From contig NZ_OZ246019.1 of the NCBI RefSeq assembly GCF_965230805.1, positions 2,046,001-2,110,000 on the forward strand: DNA of 64,000 bases, written 5' to 3'. Each line of letters begins with the position of its first letter. Within the stretch, counting starts at the first letter, position 1. The DNA comes from Marinifilum sp965230805. GTDB taxonomy: Bacteria > Bacteroidota > Bacteroidia > Bacteroidales > Marinifilaceae. Shown here piece by piece: positions 1 to 8,442 of the stretch. Position numbers and translations under genes: made by a program. The notes under the pieces are model-generated. The model ran no database searches. It saw only the letters and a program-made list of their open reading frames with translations, and was not told the DNA's origin.

Positions 1-392
1 TAGTAGATTACATTGATCTTTTGAGAAAAAGAAAGATTAAAAATACTAATATGAAAGGAAGAAAATACCTGAGTCCGACTGAAGAAATTGAATGTATTAC
101 AGAGGCTGGTAAAACACGTTTGCGTCCTGTATTACTTACAGCCATAACAACAGTATTAGGTTTACTTCCGCTGGCAGTTGGTATGAACTTTAATTTCTTC
201 TCTTTGTTGCGCGAATTCAATCCACATCTTTCATTCGGCAGTGATAGTACTTCTTTCTGGGGTCCCATGTCATGGACAGTAATTTTTGGATTATCAGTTG
301 CCACATTTTTAACTTTGGTAATCGCTCCTGTGATGTTTCGATTATCCACACAAGTAGAACATAAGCTATACGACATTTTTTCAAAGAAATAA
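1..392 (+). CDS. RND efflux permease, C-terminal end (partial)
   Basis: The reading frame is open from the window edge (codons in phase with position 3) and ends at TAA 390-392. The visible ~130 residues are the C-terminus of an inner-membrane RND transporter of the AcrB/MdtB/CusA superfamily. The motif TRLRPVLLTAITTVLGLLPLA is typical of the last transmembrane helices, followed by a final hydrophobic stretch near VIFGLSVATFLTLVIAPVMF. Such pumps use the proton motive force to export drugs, metals or other compounds through a tripartite complex. The substrate cannot be told from this fragment. A hairpin terminator follows within 25 bp, so this is the last gene of its operon. Confidence 0.9.
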   Translation, partial: VDYIDLLRKRKIKNTNMKGRKYLSPTEEIECITEAGKTRLRPVLLTAITTVLGLLPLAVGMNFNFFSLLREFNPHLSFGSDSTSFWGPMSWTVIFGLSVATFLTLVIAPVMFRLSTQVEHKLYDIFSKK

Positions 393-415
393 TGGTATGC
401 ATATCATGAAAATAT

Positions 416-439
416 AGCCGATCAAAAGTCGGCTTTTTT
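416..439 (+). terminator. Intrinsic terminator after RND gene
   Basis: Stem AGCCGA/TCGGCT (416-421 with 429-434), 7-nt loop, then a run of six T. Confidence 0.8.
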
Positions 440-788
440 CATGTCCTAAGGTGTGAACTTTTAAAACAAACCATTATATCTACATTACACTAAACAGTAT
501 GTCAATGCGAAAAAAATATTAGGCAAATATCAATTGCTTTTATTATCTTGATATTAGCATAAACTATAAGCGATAACTTATTGATTTAACAAATTTTAGA
601 CAATTATTTATTAAAAATTAAAATCAAATTTTCATCATTAATTAAGGCTTGTTTATCCAGAAAATATGCAGATAAATAAAATCACTTTAATTGATTTTGG
701 GGAAAAACATAATAAGTCGTAAATTTTTTTGAAATGAGTTTGTTGTTTCCAATCAACCAAATTAATCATATTCACTAAACCTCTAAAC
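440..788. other. Intergenic gap, no gene seen
   Basis: Very AT-rich, with no open frame of convincing composition on either strand and no recognisable RNA gene. It presumably holds the promoter of the following gene. Confidence 0.5.
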
Positions 789-1385
789 ATGGAAATCGTC
801 TCGGTAATATTGCAAATTTTAATTTTATCAGCACTTGCTTTTATCATTTCATTCCTGATTCAGGAAAAAAGAAATGCTGCACATTCGATGTCGGATAAAG
901 CAGAACAGGAAACAGAAGTAAAAGAATCAACCACAAGTTTACTTGTTTCCTCGGATGAGAAGAGAGAAGAATTTCTTCGAATCAATGCTTTTTTCATGAA
1001 AATTTTATGCGAGAAAAAAAGCAAAAGTAATTTTAAAAGACTTCAAAAAGAATTTTTGGAGTTGGGAACGCGATTGTACTATTTAGCTTCTGAACTAACC
1101 ATTCGAAAGTTCTTAGAATTTAAATCTTTAAGTTCTTTTGTAGAAGGAACAGTACACGAGCATAAAATTGCTTTATTGTGGTTTGCCGAGTTTAATGTTT
1201 TGCTACGTAAAGATTTGGGATTGGAAACCTCCCCTGAACAGATCAAGGATTATCTAAACATCATTCTAACTTACTGGGATGAAGATGAAATGGAAAAACA
1301 AGAGTTGGATGATTTAAAAGACCAATTGGCCGATTCCATTGATAATTATTTTAGTGTATTCAATGTGGGAACATCGTTAAACTAA
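789..1385 (+). CDS. Hypothetical membrane-anchored protein, 198 aa
   Basis: I do not recognise this family. Residues ~4-24 form one hydrophobic segment followed by basic residues, consistent with an N-terminal membrane anchor and a cytoplasmic remainder. The rest is charged and looks mostly helical, with an acidic C-terminal third. There is no catalytic motif I can name. It stands alone between two terminators, and the facing gene downstream is on the other strand. Confidence 0.65.
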   Translation: MEIVSVILQILILSALAFIISFLIQEKRNAAHSMSDKAEQETEVKESTTSLLVSSDEKREEFLRINAFFMKILCEKKSKSNFKRLQKEFLELGTRLYYLASELTIRKFLEFKSLSSFVEGTVHEHKIALLWFAEFNVLLRKDLGLETSPEQIKDYLNIILTYWDEDEMEKQELDDLKDQLADSIDNYFSVFNVGTSLN

Positions 1386-1493
1386 AAAAGAGGCCGTCTT
1401 AAAAGTAGATTTATGTGTTGGTGAGTTGAGTATTTGAAAAACCTTACAGATACCTACCCGAATACAAAATCCTTTTGAGACAGCCTCTTTTTT
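1384..1493. terminator. Long-loop inverted repeat, probable bidirectional terminator
   Basis: Left arm 1384-1404 (AAAAAAGAGGCCGTCTTAAAA) and right arm 1473-1493 (TTTTGAGACAGCCTCTTTTT region) are imperfect inverted repeats around a ~68-nt loop, lying between two convergent genes. Both outer ends are A/T runs suitable for termination on either strand. The GAGGC..GTCT core resembles a widespread Bacteroidota intergenic element (recollection, not searched). Confidence 0.6.
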
Positions 1494-2908
1494 TATTGTC
1501 TGTTTTTTTGGTAACATCTTATCCAGTCTATTTCCATGCCTGCTTGTAAATTGCCCATTGGCTTTTTAACGGCTACACTAAAATTCAGGTACATAGCATC
1601 CTGAGGTACACCTGTTGTTTGTCTTTTTACAGGAACATCATTGATCTTCCAAACCAATTCACCTGCACTCCAGTCCAAAGTATAAATAAAGTATCCTTTG
1701 CTTAAATCAATTCCTTTCACAGTAAACTCATTTCTCTGTGGATCTGTCTCACTTCCCCAAAAGTTAGCATTCATGATTTTGCCACCATTAAAGGTTTTAA
1801 ATATATCTATATGAGGAAGACTCTTATCCGCTACCATCCAGAATGCGTTTTGCACCTGCGAAGGGTTATTAACTTTTATTTTGGCCTCGAAACGCCCATA
1901 TTTTTGTCGGAACGAATTTCCTGTATTAATAATTGCAGAAGTGTAATCGAATTTTTTAGGCACAAATCCTAGCTTAGGGTTCCAGATCAAACCTTCTTTC
2001 TTCTCTGTTTTGGCAATTAAACTAGCCGAAGATCCTGAAAATATTAAATTATCTCCATCGGTATAAGTGTGGAGATCGGTTTCAAGACTGTAAGACCGAT
2101 CCAATAATTTATCTCCCCAAAAATAGCGTGTAATCCATTTATTTATGTTTAGACTTCCTGAATCAAATTCTTCAGAGAAAGTAAGCTTCCATAGCTTGAC
2201 CTCTGCAAAAGGATTTTTATTCTTGAGCTTAAAATATTTTACAAACTGACCTGAAGATTTGAGTTTTACATACTCCTGATGCTTTTTAAAATCATCCGTC
2301 TTCTCGAATCGTTTTTTATCCAACAGGAAAGCTTTCTCATCTTTAAACTCTTGCGAACTTATCCTTTCCTCCAATTTGTAGTAACTTTTGAGTTCGGCAG
2401 ATGTATCCAGCTCTTTATAAATTTTAAATGCTTTTGATCTTTGAAACTTAAAATATTCCCTAAGTCGAGAAGAAGATTTTAATGTTTTGTATTCAGCAAT
2501 CTCCTCTGCATTTTTCTTTTTATGAAGCTTAGCTGATTTCTTAAGATGATCCAACTCCTTGAAACGAGTCAAATCGTCCGATGCTTCAACCAGTTCATAG
2601 GTTGATAATTCGGATGAGTCCTTCAAGCGAAAGTAGGTTTTAAACCTTCGTGATCTCTGATATTTTTTAAAAAGCTTTTCTGATTGGTAGAGTTCACTCC
2701 TCTTGAAAGATTTTCCTTCAATCATTTTCTTATTATTCCTGAAATCATCAGACAGCACAAATAATTCAAGTTGACTAAACCGCTTTAACTCTTCGGATCT
2801 AGAAAACTCTTCGAACTCTTCAAAATCGCTTCTTAGTTCATCTCTTTTTTTCTCAATCGCAACTGTATTTGATGCTTTGCGAAGTTTTAATGTTAGAAAA
2901 AAGCCCAT
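1493..2908 (-). CDS. GH16-like (laminarinase-fold) protein with N-terminal repeats and degenerate active site
   Basis: The C-terminal ~245 residues look like a family 16 glycoside hydrolase: LTFSEEFDSGSLNINKW at the domain start, then YGRFEAKIKV and AFWM before the active-site strand, and a final EIDWIRCY. The GH16 catalytic motif is normally ExDx(x)E; here the aligned stretch reads HIDIFK, so both catalytic Glu positions are replaced (His, Lys) and only the Asp remains. The N-terminal ~220 residues are highly charged imperfect repeats of the form S..L..Y..L with Lys/Glu/Phe/Tyr. I see no signal peptide. A non-catalytic glycan-binding or structural role is more likely than hydrolysis. Confidence 0.75.
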   Translation of the reverse strand: MGFFLTLKLRKASNTVAIEKKRDELRSDFEEFEEFSRSEELKRFSQLELFVLSDDFRNNKKMIEGKSFKRSELYQSEKLFKKYQRSRRFKTYFRLKDSSELSTYELVEASDDLTRFKELDHLKKSAKLHKKKNAEEIAEYKTLKSSSRLREYFKFQRSKAFKIYKELDTSAELKSYYKLEERISSQEFKDEKAFLLDKKRFEKTDDFKKHQEYVKLKSSGQFVKYFKLKNKNPFAEVKLWKLTFSEEFDSGSLNINKWITRYFWGDKLLDRSYSLETDLHTYTDGDNLIFSGSSASLIAKTEKKEGLIWNPKLGFVPKKFDYTSAIINTGNSFRQKYGRFEAKIKVNNPSQVQNAFWMVADKSLPHIDIFKTFNGGKIMNANFWGSETDPQRNEFTVKGIDLSKGYFIYTLDWSAGELVWKINDVPVKRQTTGVPQDAMYLNFSVAVKKPMGNLQAGMEIDWIRCYQKNRQ

Positions 2909-2997
2909 ATTTTCAATTCTTTAGGATAAAATAAATGCCAAATTTATACAATATGCATAAATAACCATAAACCGAATTAGCGTAGATACAAAATATG

Positions 2998-3822
2998 CTA
3001 CTGCTTGACAAACTGATAAGTAATTGTCCCTTTTTGTATTTCAGAGCTTGATTTGCTTGTGTTGAATCTTGATCGATTACTTGCATCAAGGGCCGCATCA
3101 AACAAACAATCATCAATGATACTGCATTGCTCTTCAATCACTTTTGACTCAACAACTCTTCCAATTTGATTTACCCCAATTCTAACAACGATCTTGCCTT
3201 GTCCTTCGCACTTAAAAACCGGAATTGGTAAATAAGTCTTATGGCGTCCTTCCAAACTATAATAAACACTACTAGGTCCACAATACTCAATACTTTGAAG
3301 AGAATCCAGAACTTCTTGCTTTTCTCTTTCTTCTACAAGGCTTAAACTATCCTTCTTAAATTCTTTCAATCCATTCTTGCCAACAAACATATTGTCAGAT
3401 CCATATACATCCAAACTCTTCTTTATCTCATCAATCATATCCTCCACCTTTTTCTTTGGATCGGCATTTGATTTTTTAACGTTTTGGTTTACGGCTATCG
3501 ATCGTAGAAGTTTGTCAACCGTTTCGCTTATTTCGGAATTTTTTTTATCTAGTTCTTTTTTAATCTTTTTGTGTTTTTCTTCCAGGATCTGTTCGGCAAC
3601 TTCCGGTGGAATATCAATAAATATTTCTGATTCCAGAAACAAGTTCCTTGTACGCAATTTACTGGAAAAAAGAAGAATTAATAATATCATGTGAAAACCC
3701 ATGGTTCCCATCACACCATACTTATTTTTCTTTAAGAATCCATTGAATTCGGATAGCAGATGAAAAGCAAATGTTCTGATTTGCTTGACAACTAGTTTCC
3801 CTTTATCCGAAAATAACTTCAT
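2998..3822 (-). CDS. TonB-like C-terminal domain protein, single membrane anchor
   Basis: A cytoplasmic basic N-terminus is followed by one hydrophobic segment (~residues 36-54) and a long charged linker with Lys/Glu-rich helix. The C-terminal ~75 residues (LPIPVFKCEGQGKIVVRIGV, then GRVVESKVIEEQC) resemble the TonB_C / energy-transducer fold found in many Bacteroidota paralogues. Topology fits an inner-membrane protein with a periplasmic domain. No ExbB/ExbD neighbours are visible, so it may be an accessory TonB-like protein rather than the energiser of a specific receptor. Confidence 0.65.
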   Translation of the reverse strand: MKLFSDKGKLVVKQIRTFAFHLLSEFNGFLKKNKYGVMGTMGFHMILLILLFSSKLRTRNLFLESEIFIDIPPEVAEQILEEKHKKIKKELDKKNSEISETVDKLLRSIAVNQNVKKSNADPKKKVEDMIDEIKKSLDVYGSDNMFVGKNGLKEFKKDSLSLVEEREKQEVLDSLQSIEYCGPSSVYYSLEGRHKTYLPIPVFKCEGQGKIVVRIGVNQIGRVVESKVIEEQCSIIDDCLFDAALDASNRSRFNTSKSSSEIQKGTITYQFVKQ

Positions 3823-4157
3823 TTGTTTAGATTTTTATCCATTTGCCAGATGGAAGGTGCAAGATTAAAATAATCATTACCGTGTATGTATAATAACCAT
3901 TTTAATTATGCTCGTTTCATAATTTCTATCGTCAATACATAAAGATTCCGCAATATTAGCGAATCTTATTCAAAAGTATACCAGTTTTATGATGAAATGA
4001 GTCTTAACTTATCTTGAGAATCTTGAATTTAATAAACAAAAAATAATGGCATAGTACTGGTTAAGGCTATATTTTTCAAGGGATAAACAAAAGGACCAAA
4101 GAATAAGATTGAACTCAAACTAATACTGGTAAGGCAGACATTCCTTAAAAATAAATA
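3823..4157. other. Intergenic gap, no gene seen
   Basis: AT-rich sequence upstream of the TonB-like gene and downstream of the YwqK-family gene. No coding frame or RNA gene could be supported. Confidence 0.5.
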
Positions 4158-4195
4158 TAAAAAGAGAGCCGCTTAATAAAAATTAAGCGACTCTC
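4158..4195 (-). terminator. Terminator of the YwqK/carboxypeptidase-like operon
   Basis: Strong stem: GAGAG.CGCTTAAT paired with ATTAAGCG.CTCTC across an AAAA loop (4164-4195), followed on the minus strand by a T run. It lies just after the stop of the minus-strand gene. Confidence 0.85.
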
Positions 4196-4221
4196 TAGAG
4201 AACTTCTATTATCTGAATTTA

Positions 4222-4689
4222 CTAAAACTTCCGTTCTTTGATAAGCTTTCCTTTAGCATCCCAAATATACCAATTTCCGACTTTTTTTCCTTCGGAGTAC
4301 TCCATTTCATAACGTTTTACTCCATTGTCGTCCCAAATGTACCATTTACCATGCTTCTTATTCTTCTTATAATTAGCTTCGGCTATTTTTACCGATTTGT
4401 CATTCCAAGTGATCCAGGTACCATCCATTAAACCTTTCACATAAGAGCGAATTTCCTGAACCTTATCATTTTCAAAGTAAAGAGTAATCTTTCCATTCCT
4501 CTTTCCTTCTTCGATATTCATTTCAATTCTTTTTACACCACTCTCATAAAATTCTGTATATGTTCCCGTGTAAAGGTCTCCATTATCTGTGTAATATAAT
4601 CCCTCAACTTCCTCAATCACTTGTGAAAAAGAGTGATTCGCAACCAGACAAAATAATATGCCCAAGATTACTCCAAGCTTCTTAATCAT
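4222..4689 (-). CDS. YwqK/MORN-repeat family secreted protein
   Basis: 155 aa with an N-terminal signal peptide (hydrophobic to ~residue 22, ending near NHSFSQ). The body is built of repeats of the form G.W..W...G....E..Y..GK..G, as in YwqK-family/MORN_2 proteins (e.g. KHGKWYIWDDNGVKRYEMEY). Although often annotated as an antitoxin, these repeats in Bacteroidota are usually surface or periplasmic proteins and nothing here indicates a toxin partner. It is 10 bp downstream of the next gene on the same strand and probably co-transcribed with it. Confidence 0.8.
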   Translation of the reverse strand: MIKKLGVILGILFCLVANHSFSQVIEEVEGLYYTDNGDLYTGTYTEFYESGVKRIEMNIEEGKRNGKITLYFENDKVQEIRSYVKGLMDGTWITWNDKSVKIAEANYKKNKKHGKWYIWDDNGVKRYEMEYSEGKKVGNWYIWDAKGKLIKERKF

Positions 4690-4699
4690 GTACTCTAAA

Positions 4700-5071
4700 T
4701 TAGTGCTTTTTTAGTACTAAGCGGATCACATTATTTTTTCCGCTAACGTTCACCTCTTTTAATTTATTATCTGTATACGAAATGTAGCTTGACAATACAT
4801 TGTATTTTCCAGGTACTACATTTTCGATTTTAAAATTACCATCGAAATCCGTATAAACCGTTTCCTTAGATCCTTCGAAACGGATAGCAACACCAACCAA
4901 AGCTTCACCAGTTTCATTATCTAATACAATTCCAGATAAGCTTGTTGTTTCAATATTTGCTAATTCTTCAGCCTTAACTTCTTTGTCACCCTCAGGTGTA
5001 ACTAAATTCACCGCTTGAATTCCAAATCCAAGTGTCATTAGTGCGATAAAAATGAAAACAAATTTTTTCAT
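4700..5071 (-). CDS. Secreted carboxypeptidase-regulatory-like domain protein
   Basis: 123 aa. A signal peptide (~residues 1-20) is followed by a single CarboxypepD_reg-like beta-sandwich: LSGIVLDNETGEALVGVAIR, TDFDGNFKIENVVPGKYN and a final VIRLVLKK strand. The same domain forms the N-terminus of TonB-dependent receptors, but here no plug or barrel follows, so it is a stand-alone domain protein. It is first in a two-gene operon with the YwqK-family gene. Confidence 0.8.
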   Translation of the reverse strand: MKKFVFIFIALMTLGFGIQAVNLVTPEGDKEVKAEELANIETTSLSGIVLDNETGEALVGVAIRFEGSKETVYTDFDGNFKIENVVPGKYNVLSSYISYTDNKLKEVNVSGKNNVIRLVLKKH

Positions 5072-5293
5072 TGCTTTAAATTTTTTTGTCTTAGTAATAA
5101 TTTCAGTTTGTTGTTTAAAAAGTATCTACCAATAACTATTAATCTTTTTTATCTTTAGATACTATTAATTGCAAGCGCCTTTTCACTGCAATTACATCAC
5201 AAAAGTAAGGTGATAATTTTTTCTTTATATTAGAAGAAGCTTATCTAAACCTTAATTGTGAGTTAATTTAATATTGAGAAATTATTACAAGTA

Positions 5294-6004
5294 ATGACCA
5301 CAAACTTAAAACGCAATATATCAAGCTTATGCTACGATTTTATCAACTTGTTTTACCCAAATATCTGTCAGGCCTGTGGCAATGTTTTGTATAAAAACGA
5401 AACTGCCATCTGTAGTAAATGCTTACATCAGATTCCAAAAACAGATTTTCATTTACAAAAAAACAACCCCGTTTCCGTTCTATTTTGGGGCAGAGTTAAA
5501 ATAGAATATGCTACCTCCTATTTTACCTTTGCCAAAGGTAGTAAATTTCAGAAATTAATACACAAATTAAAATATTATTCTGGCACAGATATCGGAATCG
5601 AACTTGGCAAGTTACTTGCCTATACCATTAAAACATCCGATTTCTATACGGATATAGACCTTATCATTCCAGTTCCACTTCATCCAAAAAAGAGAAAAAT
5701 TCGAGGCTATAATCAAGCTGAGGTAATAGTAGATGGAATGAAAGAAATTCTGGAAATAGAATCCGACTATATTAATTTATACCGTTCTGTTCACACTCAA
5801 TCCCAAACCAGAAAATCAAAACTCGAACGTTGGGAAAATGTAGATCAAATTTTTAAGCTACACAATCCCGAACAATTGATAGACAAACATGTACTATTGG
5901 TTGATGATGTTGTTACCACCGGCTCAACTCTAGAAGCTTGTGCCCAAGCGATATTAGATGTTGAAGGTAGCAAAGTGAGTATTGCTACCTTGGCTTATGC
6001 ATGA
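5294..6004 (+). CDS. comF: ComF family phosphoribosyltransferase-like protein
   Basis: 236 aa. An N-terminal zinc-ribbon (CQACGN..., then CSKC) precedes a type I phosphoribosyltransferase fold with the PRPP-binding loop HVLLVDDVVTTGSTLEAC near the C-terminus. The motif IPVPLHPKKRKIRGYNQAE is diagnostic of ComF. ComF proteins are linked to DNA uptake and transformation in several bacteria; the biochemical substrate is not established. It stands alone and converges on the response-regulator gene. Confidence 0.9.
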   Translation: MTTNLKRNISSLCYDFINLFYPNICQACGNVLYKNETAICSKCLHQIPKTDFHLQKNNPVSVLFWGRVKIEYATSYFTFAKGSKFQKLIHKLKYYSGTDIGIELGKLLAYTIKTSDFYTDIDLIIPVPLHPKKRKIRGYNQAEVIVDGMKEILEIESDYINLYRSVHTQSQTRKSKLERWENVDQIFKLHNPEQLIDKHVLLVDDVVTTGSTLEACAQAILDVEGSKVSIATLAYA

Positions 6005-6065
6005 AGTCATCTGTTTACAGCCATGCACAAAACCTGCACGGAACTTCTTAATGAACTCAGAAGAT

Positions 6066-6773
6066 CTAGTTGGCAGCATCAACAAATTTATAACCCACAC
6101 CTTTTACGGTTTGGATATATTCATCACCTATCTTTTCGCGCAATTTTCTAATGTGCACATCAATAGTTCTATCCCCAACAATAATTTTTTCTCCCCAAAT
6201 AGAAGAATAAATTTCATCTCGGGTAAAAACCTTTTGCGGACGAGAAACCAACAAAATTAAAAGTTCAAATTCTTTTCGAGGAAGCGAAAATTCCTTGCCG
6301 TCTTGAATAATTAGATAGCGCTCTCTGTCGATTGAAATGTTTCCAATGGTGATTAGTCCGTTGTTTGCATTTTTTCCCTCCTCTAGCACTCGACCCGATC
6401 TTTTCAATAAGGCCTTTACTCTACTGATAAAAACTTTCGGTTTAATAGGTTTACTAATATAATCATCAGCACCCGCTTCGAACCCTGCAATTTGAGAATA
6501 ATCTTCACCTCTTGCTGTTAAAAACGAAATCAGCACATTTGAAAATTCAGGTAATGATCTAATTTTTTCGCAGGTTTCAATGCCATCCATTTCCGGCATC
6601 ATAACATCCAAAATAATTAGATGAGGATGCATTTTTTTTGCCTTTTCGATAGCTTCTTTACCATTATTTGCCGTTGATACCTGAAAGCCTTCTTTTTTTA
6701 GATTATAGCTAAGGAATTCAAGAATATCAGACTCATCGTCTACCAATAAAATTTTGTAATTACTACTTTCCAT
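6066..6773 (-). CDS. OmpR/PhoB-family response regulator
   Basis: Receiver domain with acidic pair D12-D13, phospho-acceptor D56 in LIILDVMMPEMDG and the conserved Lys in ISKPIKP. A C-terminal winged helix follows (RKEFELLILL...RTIDVHIRKLREKIG...VKGVGYKF). It sits 24 bp downstream of a sensor kinase on the same strand, forming a PhoR-PhoB-type pair. Pho-like direct repeats upstream of both this operon and the divergent TonB receptor suggest it may control them, but the signal is not proven to be phosphate. Confidence 0.92.
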   Translation of the reverse strand: MESSNYKILLVDDESDILEFLSYNLKKEGFQVSTANNGKEAIEKAKKMHPHLIILDVMMPEMDGIETCEKIRSLPEFSNVLISFLTARGEDYSQIAGFEAGADDYISKPIKPKVFISRVKALLKRSGRVLEEGKNANNGLITIGNISIDRERYLIIQDGKEFSLPRKEFELLILLVSRPQKVFTRDEIYSSIWGEKIIVGDRTIDVHIRKLREKIGDEYIQTVKGVGYKFVDAAN

Positions 6774-6797
6774 TTGGTATTGGTTGTTTAGTTTCTA

Positions 6798-7835
6798 TTA
6801 TTTTGATTTATCAAGAGAAAAAGTAAAACTAGTACCTTCGCCATAAGTACTGCTTACATTTATACTTTGATTGTGAGCATCAATTATATGTTTTACAATT
6901 GCCAGACCTAAACCCGAACCTCCCATATTTCTGGCTCTACTTTTATCCACTCGATAAAACCGTTCGAAAATACGTGGTAAATTATCAGATTCGATACCTA
7001 TTCCGTCATCTCTTACTTCTATTAAAGCTTTATTATCCATACTCATAACTTCAATTGTAGTGGTACCTTTATCTTTTCCGTATTTTATCGAATTTACAAT
7101 TAAATTATTTAAAACCTGAAAGATTTCTTTTTTATCTGCATATACAAATCGTGGTGCATCAGCTGTTTGCTTAAAATTTAGTTTAATTCCATTTTTATGA
7201 GCTCGAATTTCTTGCATCTCTAAAACTTCGTTAATCAGGTCTATTATATTAAACCTTTCAAACATGAGTTTTAACTCTCCTGATTCCAGCTTCGAAATAA
7301 CTTCCAAATCTTTCACAATTGTAATCATCCGATTGATACTTTTCTCCGTTCTTTCGAGATAATTTCTGTTGATTGATTTATCCTCAAGACCTCCATCAAG
7401 TAGTGTCAAAATATAACCCTGGATGTTAAAAATGGGAGTTTTTAATTCGTGTGATACATTACCAATAAACTCTTTTCTAAATTTCTCCTGTTTTTTTAAT
7501 TGTGCAACTAAAGAACCTCTTTTCTCGCTCCAGATTTTAACCTCTTTTTCAGCTTCCGCCAAAATATCAGTGCTTCTTACTTTATCTCCCAAATCCTTGT
7601 CGATTACCTGAGTATCATGTATGGTTTTATATAGCATTCTAACTTTCGAATATAAAAATCTATTTACCAATGCCTTACTAAGTTTATAAATAGTCCAAAC
7701 CGTTAAAAATCCAAATAATATCATATAGCTTGGCTTTAAAGGAAATAATAGATACATGGTACAAAAAACCATTACTAAACTTCCCGCCAATAAACTTACA
7801 AATAGACTGACTTTTGTTGATGAAATAATTTTCAT
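6798..7835 (-). CDS. PhoR-like sensor histidine kinase
   Basis: Two transmembrane segments near the N-terminus with almost no periplasmic loop, then HisKA (H-box FIGNVSHELKTPI) and HATPase_c (N-box NSIKYG, G-boxes DDGIGIE and GGSGLGLAIVKHI). I chose ATG 7835 because the protein then starts just before the first membrane helix; an in-frame ATG at 7895 would add 20 polar residues with no family support. The very short external loop suggests sensing within the membrane or through a partner, as in PhoR-type kinases. Confidence 0.88.
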   Translation of the reverse strand: MKIISSTKVSLFVSLLAGSLVMVFCTMYLLFPLKPSYMILFGFLTVWTIYKLSKALVNRFLYSKVRMLYKTIHDTQVIDKDLGDKVRSTDILAEAEKEVKIWSEKRGSLVAQLKKQEKFRKEFIGNVSHELKTPIFNIQGYILTLLDGGLEDKSINRNYLERTEKSINRMITIVKDLEVISKLESGELKLMFERFNIIDLINEVLEMQEIRAHKNGIKLNFKQTADAPRFVYADKKEIFQVLNNLIVNSIKYGKDKGTTTIEVMSMDNKALIEVRDDGIGIESDNLPRIFERFYRVDKSRARNMGGSGLGLAIVKHIIDAHNQSINVSSTYGEGTSFTFSLDKSK

Positions 7836-7962
7836 TTCTCTTTTTATCTTACCTGAACAACTATAATTCAAGATATTTCGTTCTGTCACTAGCATTGCAT
7901 ATTGTATTTTATAATGCGCTGCAAATATTTGAATAAAAGTATGATAATTTCCGAAAAGGAAG

Positions 7963-7978
7963 TTAACTTTTCGTTAAC
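7963..7978. promoter_or_regulatory. 11-bp-spaced direct repeat upstream of the kinase (Pho-box-like)
   Basis: TTAAC at 7963-7967 and again at 7974-7978, 11 bp apart, between the kinase start and the TonB-receptor gene. PhoB-family regulators bind paired direct repeats with an 11-bp pitch. Assignment to this regulator is inference. Confidence 0.45.
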
Positions 7979-8276
7979 CTTATTGTAATTCAGGCTCTTA
8001 AATTTTAATTAAATCTTAATCATTATTAAATAATTCTGCATAGAAAATTGTTCACATTTAATACAAGTACTAAAATTAAGAATTCTTGAATGAAATTTTT
8101 CAAGTAAGAATTTAGCAAACTCATTCATTTTTTTGTAGAAATTCGAATAATAATAGACGGGTAAAATTTTTGTAATTGCAATGTAATTAAATCGTAGCAT
8201 ATATGCATTGCACATTGATAATGTGTCAATTACATTTGATATTAAATCAACTATGTATTGAGTTTTTAACGTTTTT

Positions 8277-8323
8277 TTTACATCTCGTTTACATTACTCA
8301 CAAACTTTAACCTCCCCTTAACA
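8277..8323 (+). promoter_or_regulatory. Two pairs of 11-bp-spaced direct repeats (Pho-box-like)
   Basis: TTTACAT at 8277 and 8288 are 11 bp apart, and TTTAACC at 8306 and CTTAACA at 8317 are also 11 bp apart. They lie 120-165 bp before the TonB-receptor start and share the TTAAC/TTACA core with the repeat at 7963. Confidence 0.5.
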
Positions 8324-8442
8324 CATCAGGCATTTTTTGATAATTTTTATTTAAAGCCACCTTATTGTTCTACTCATATATCATTCCTAACATCGCATTG
8401 TGATTTGAAAGTAAAAATCGTATTGACTTATTAAGGAAAAAC

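Noticed and set aside
4222..4689. YwqK-family protein as antitoxin of a toxin-antitoxin pair
   Set aside because: It has a signal peptide and no toxin-like neighbour; the family name is misleading here.
8009..8215. 68-codon minus-strand frame upstream of the TonB receptor
   Set aside because: Overlaps the regulatory region, with no motif, signal or coding-like composition.
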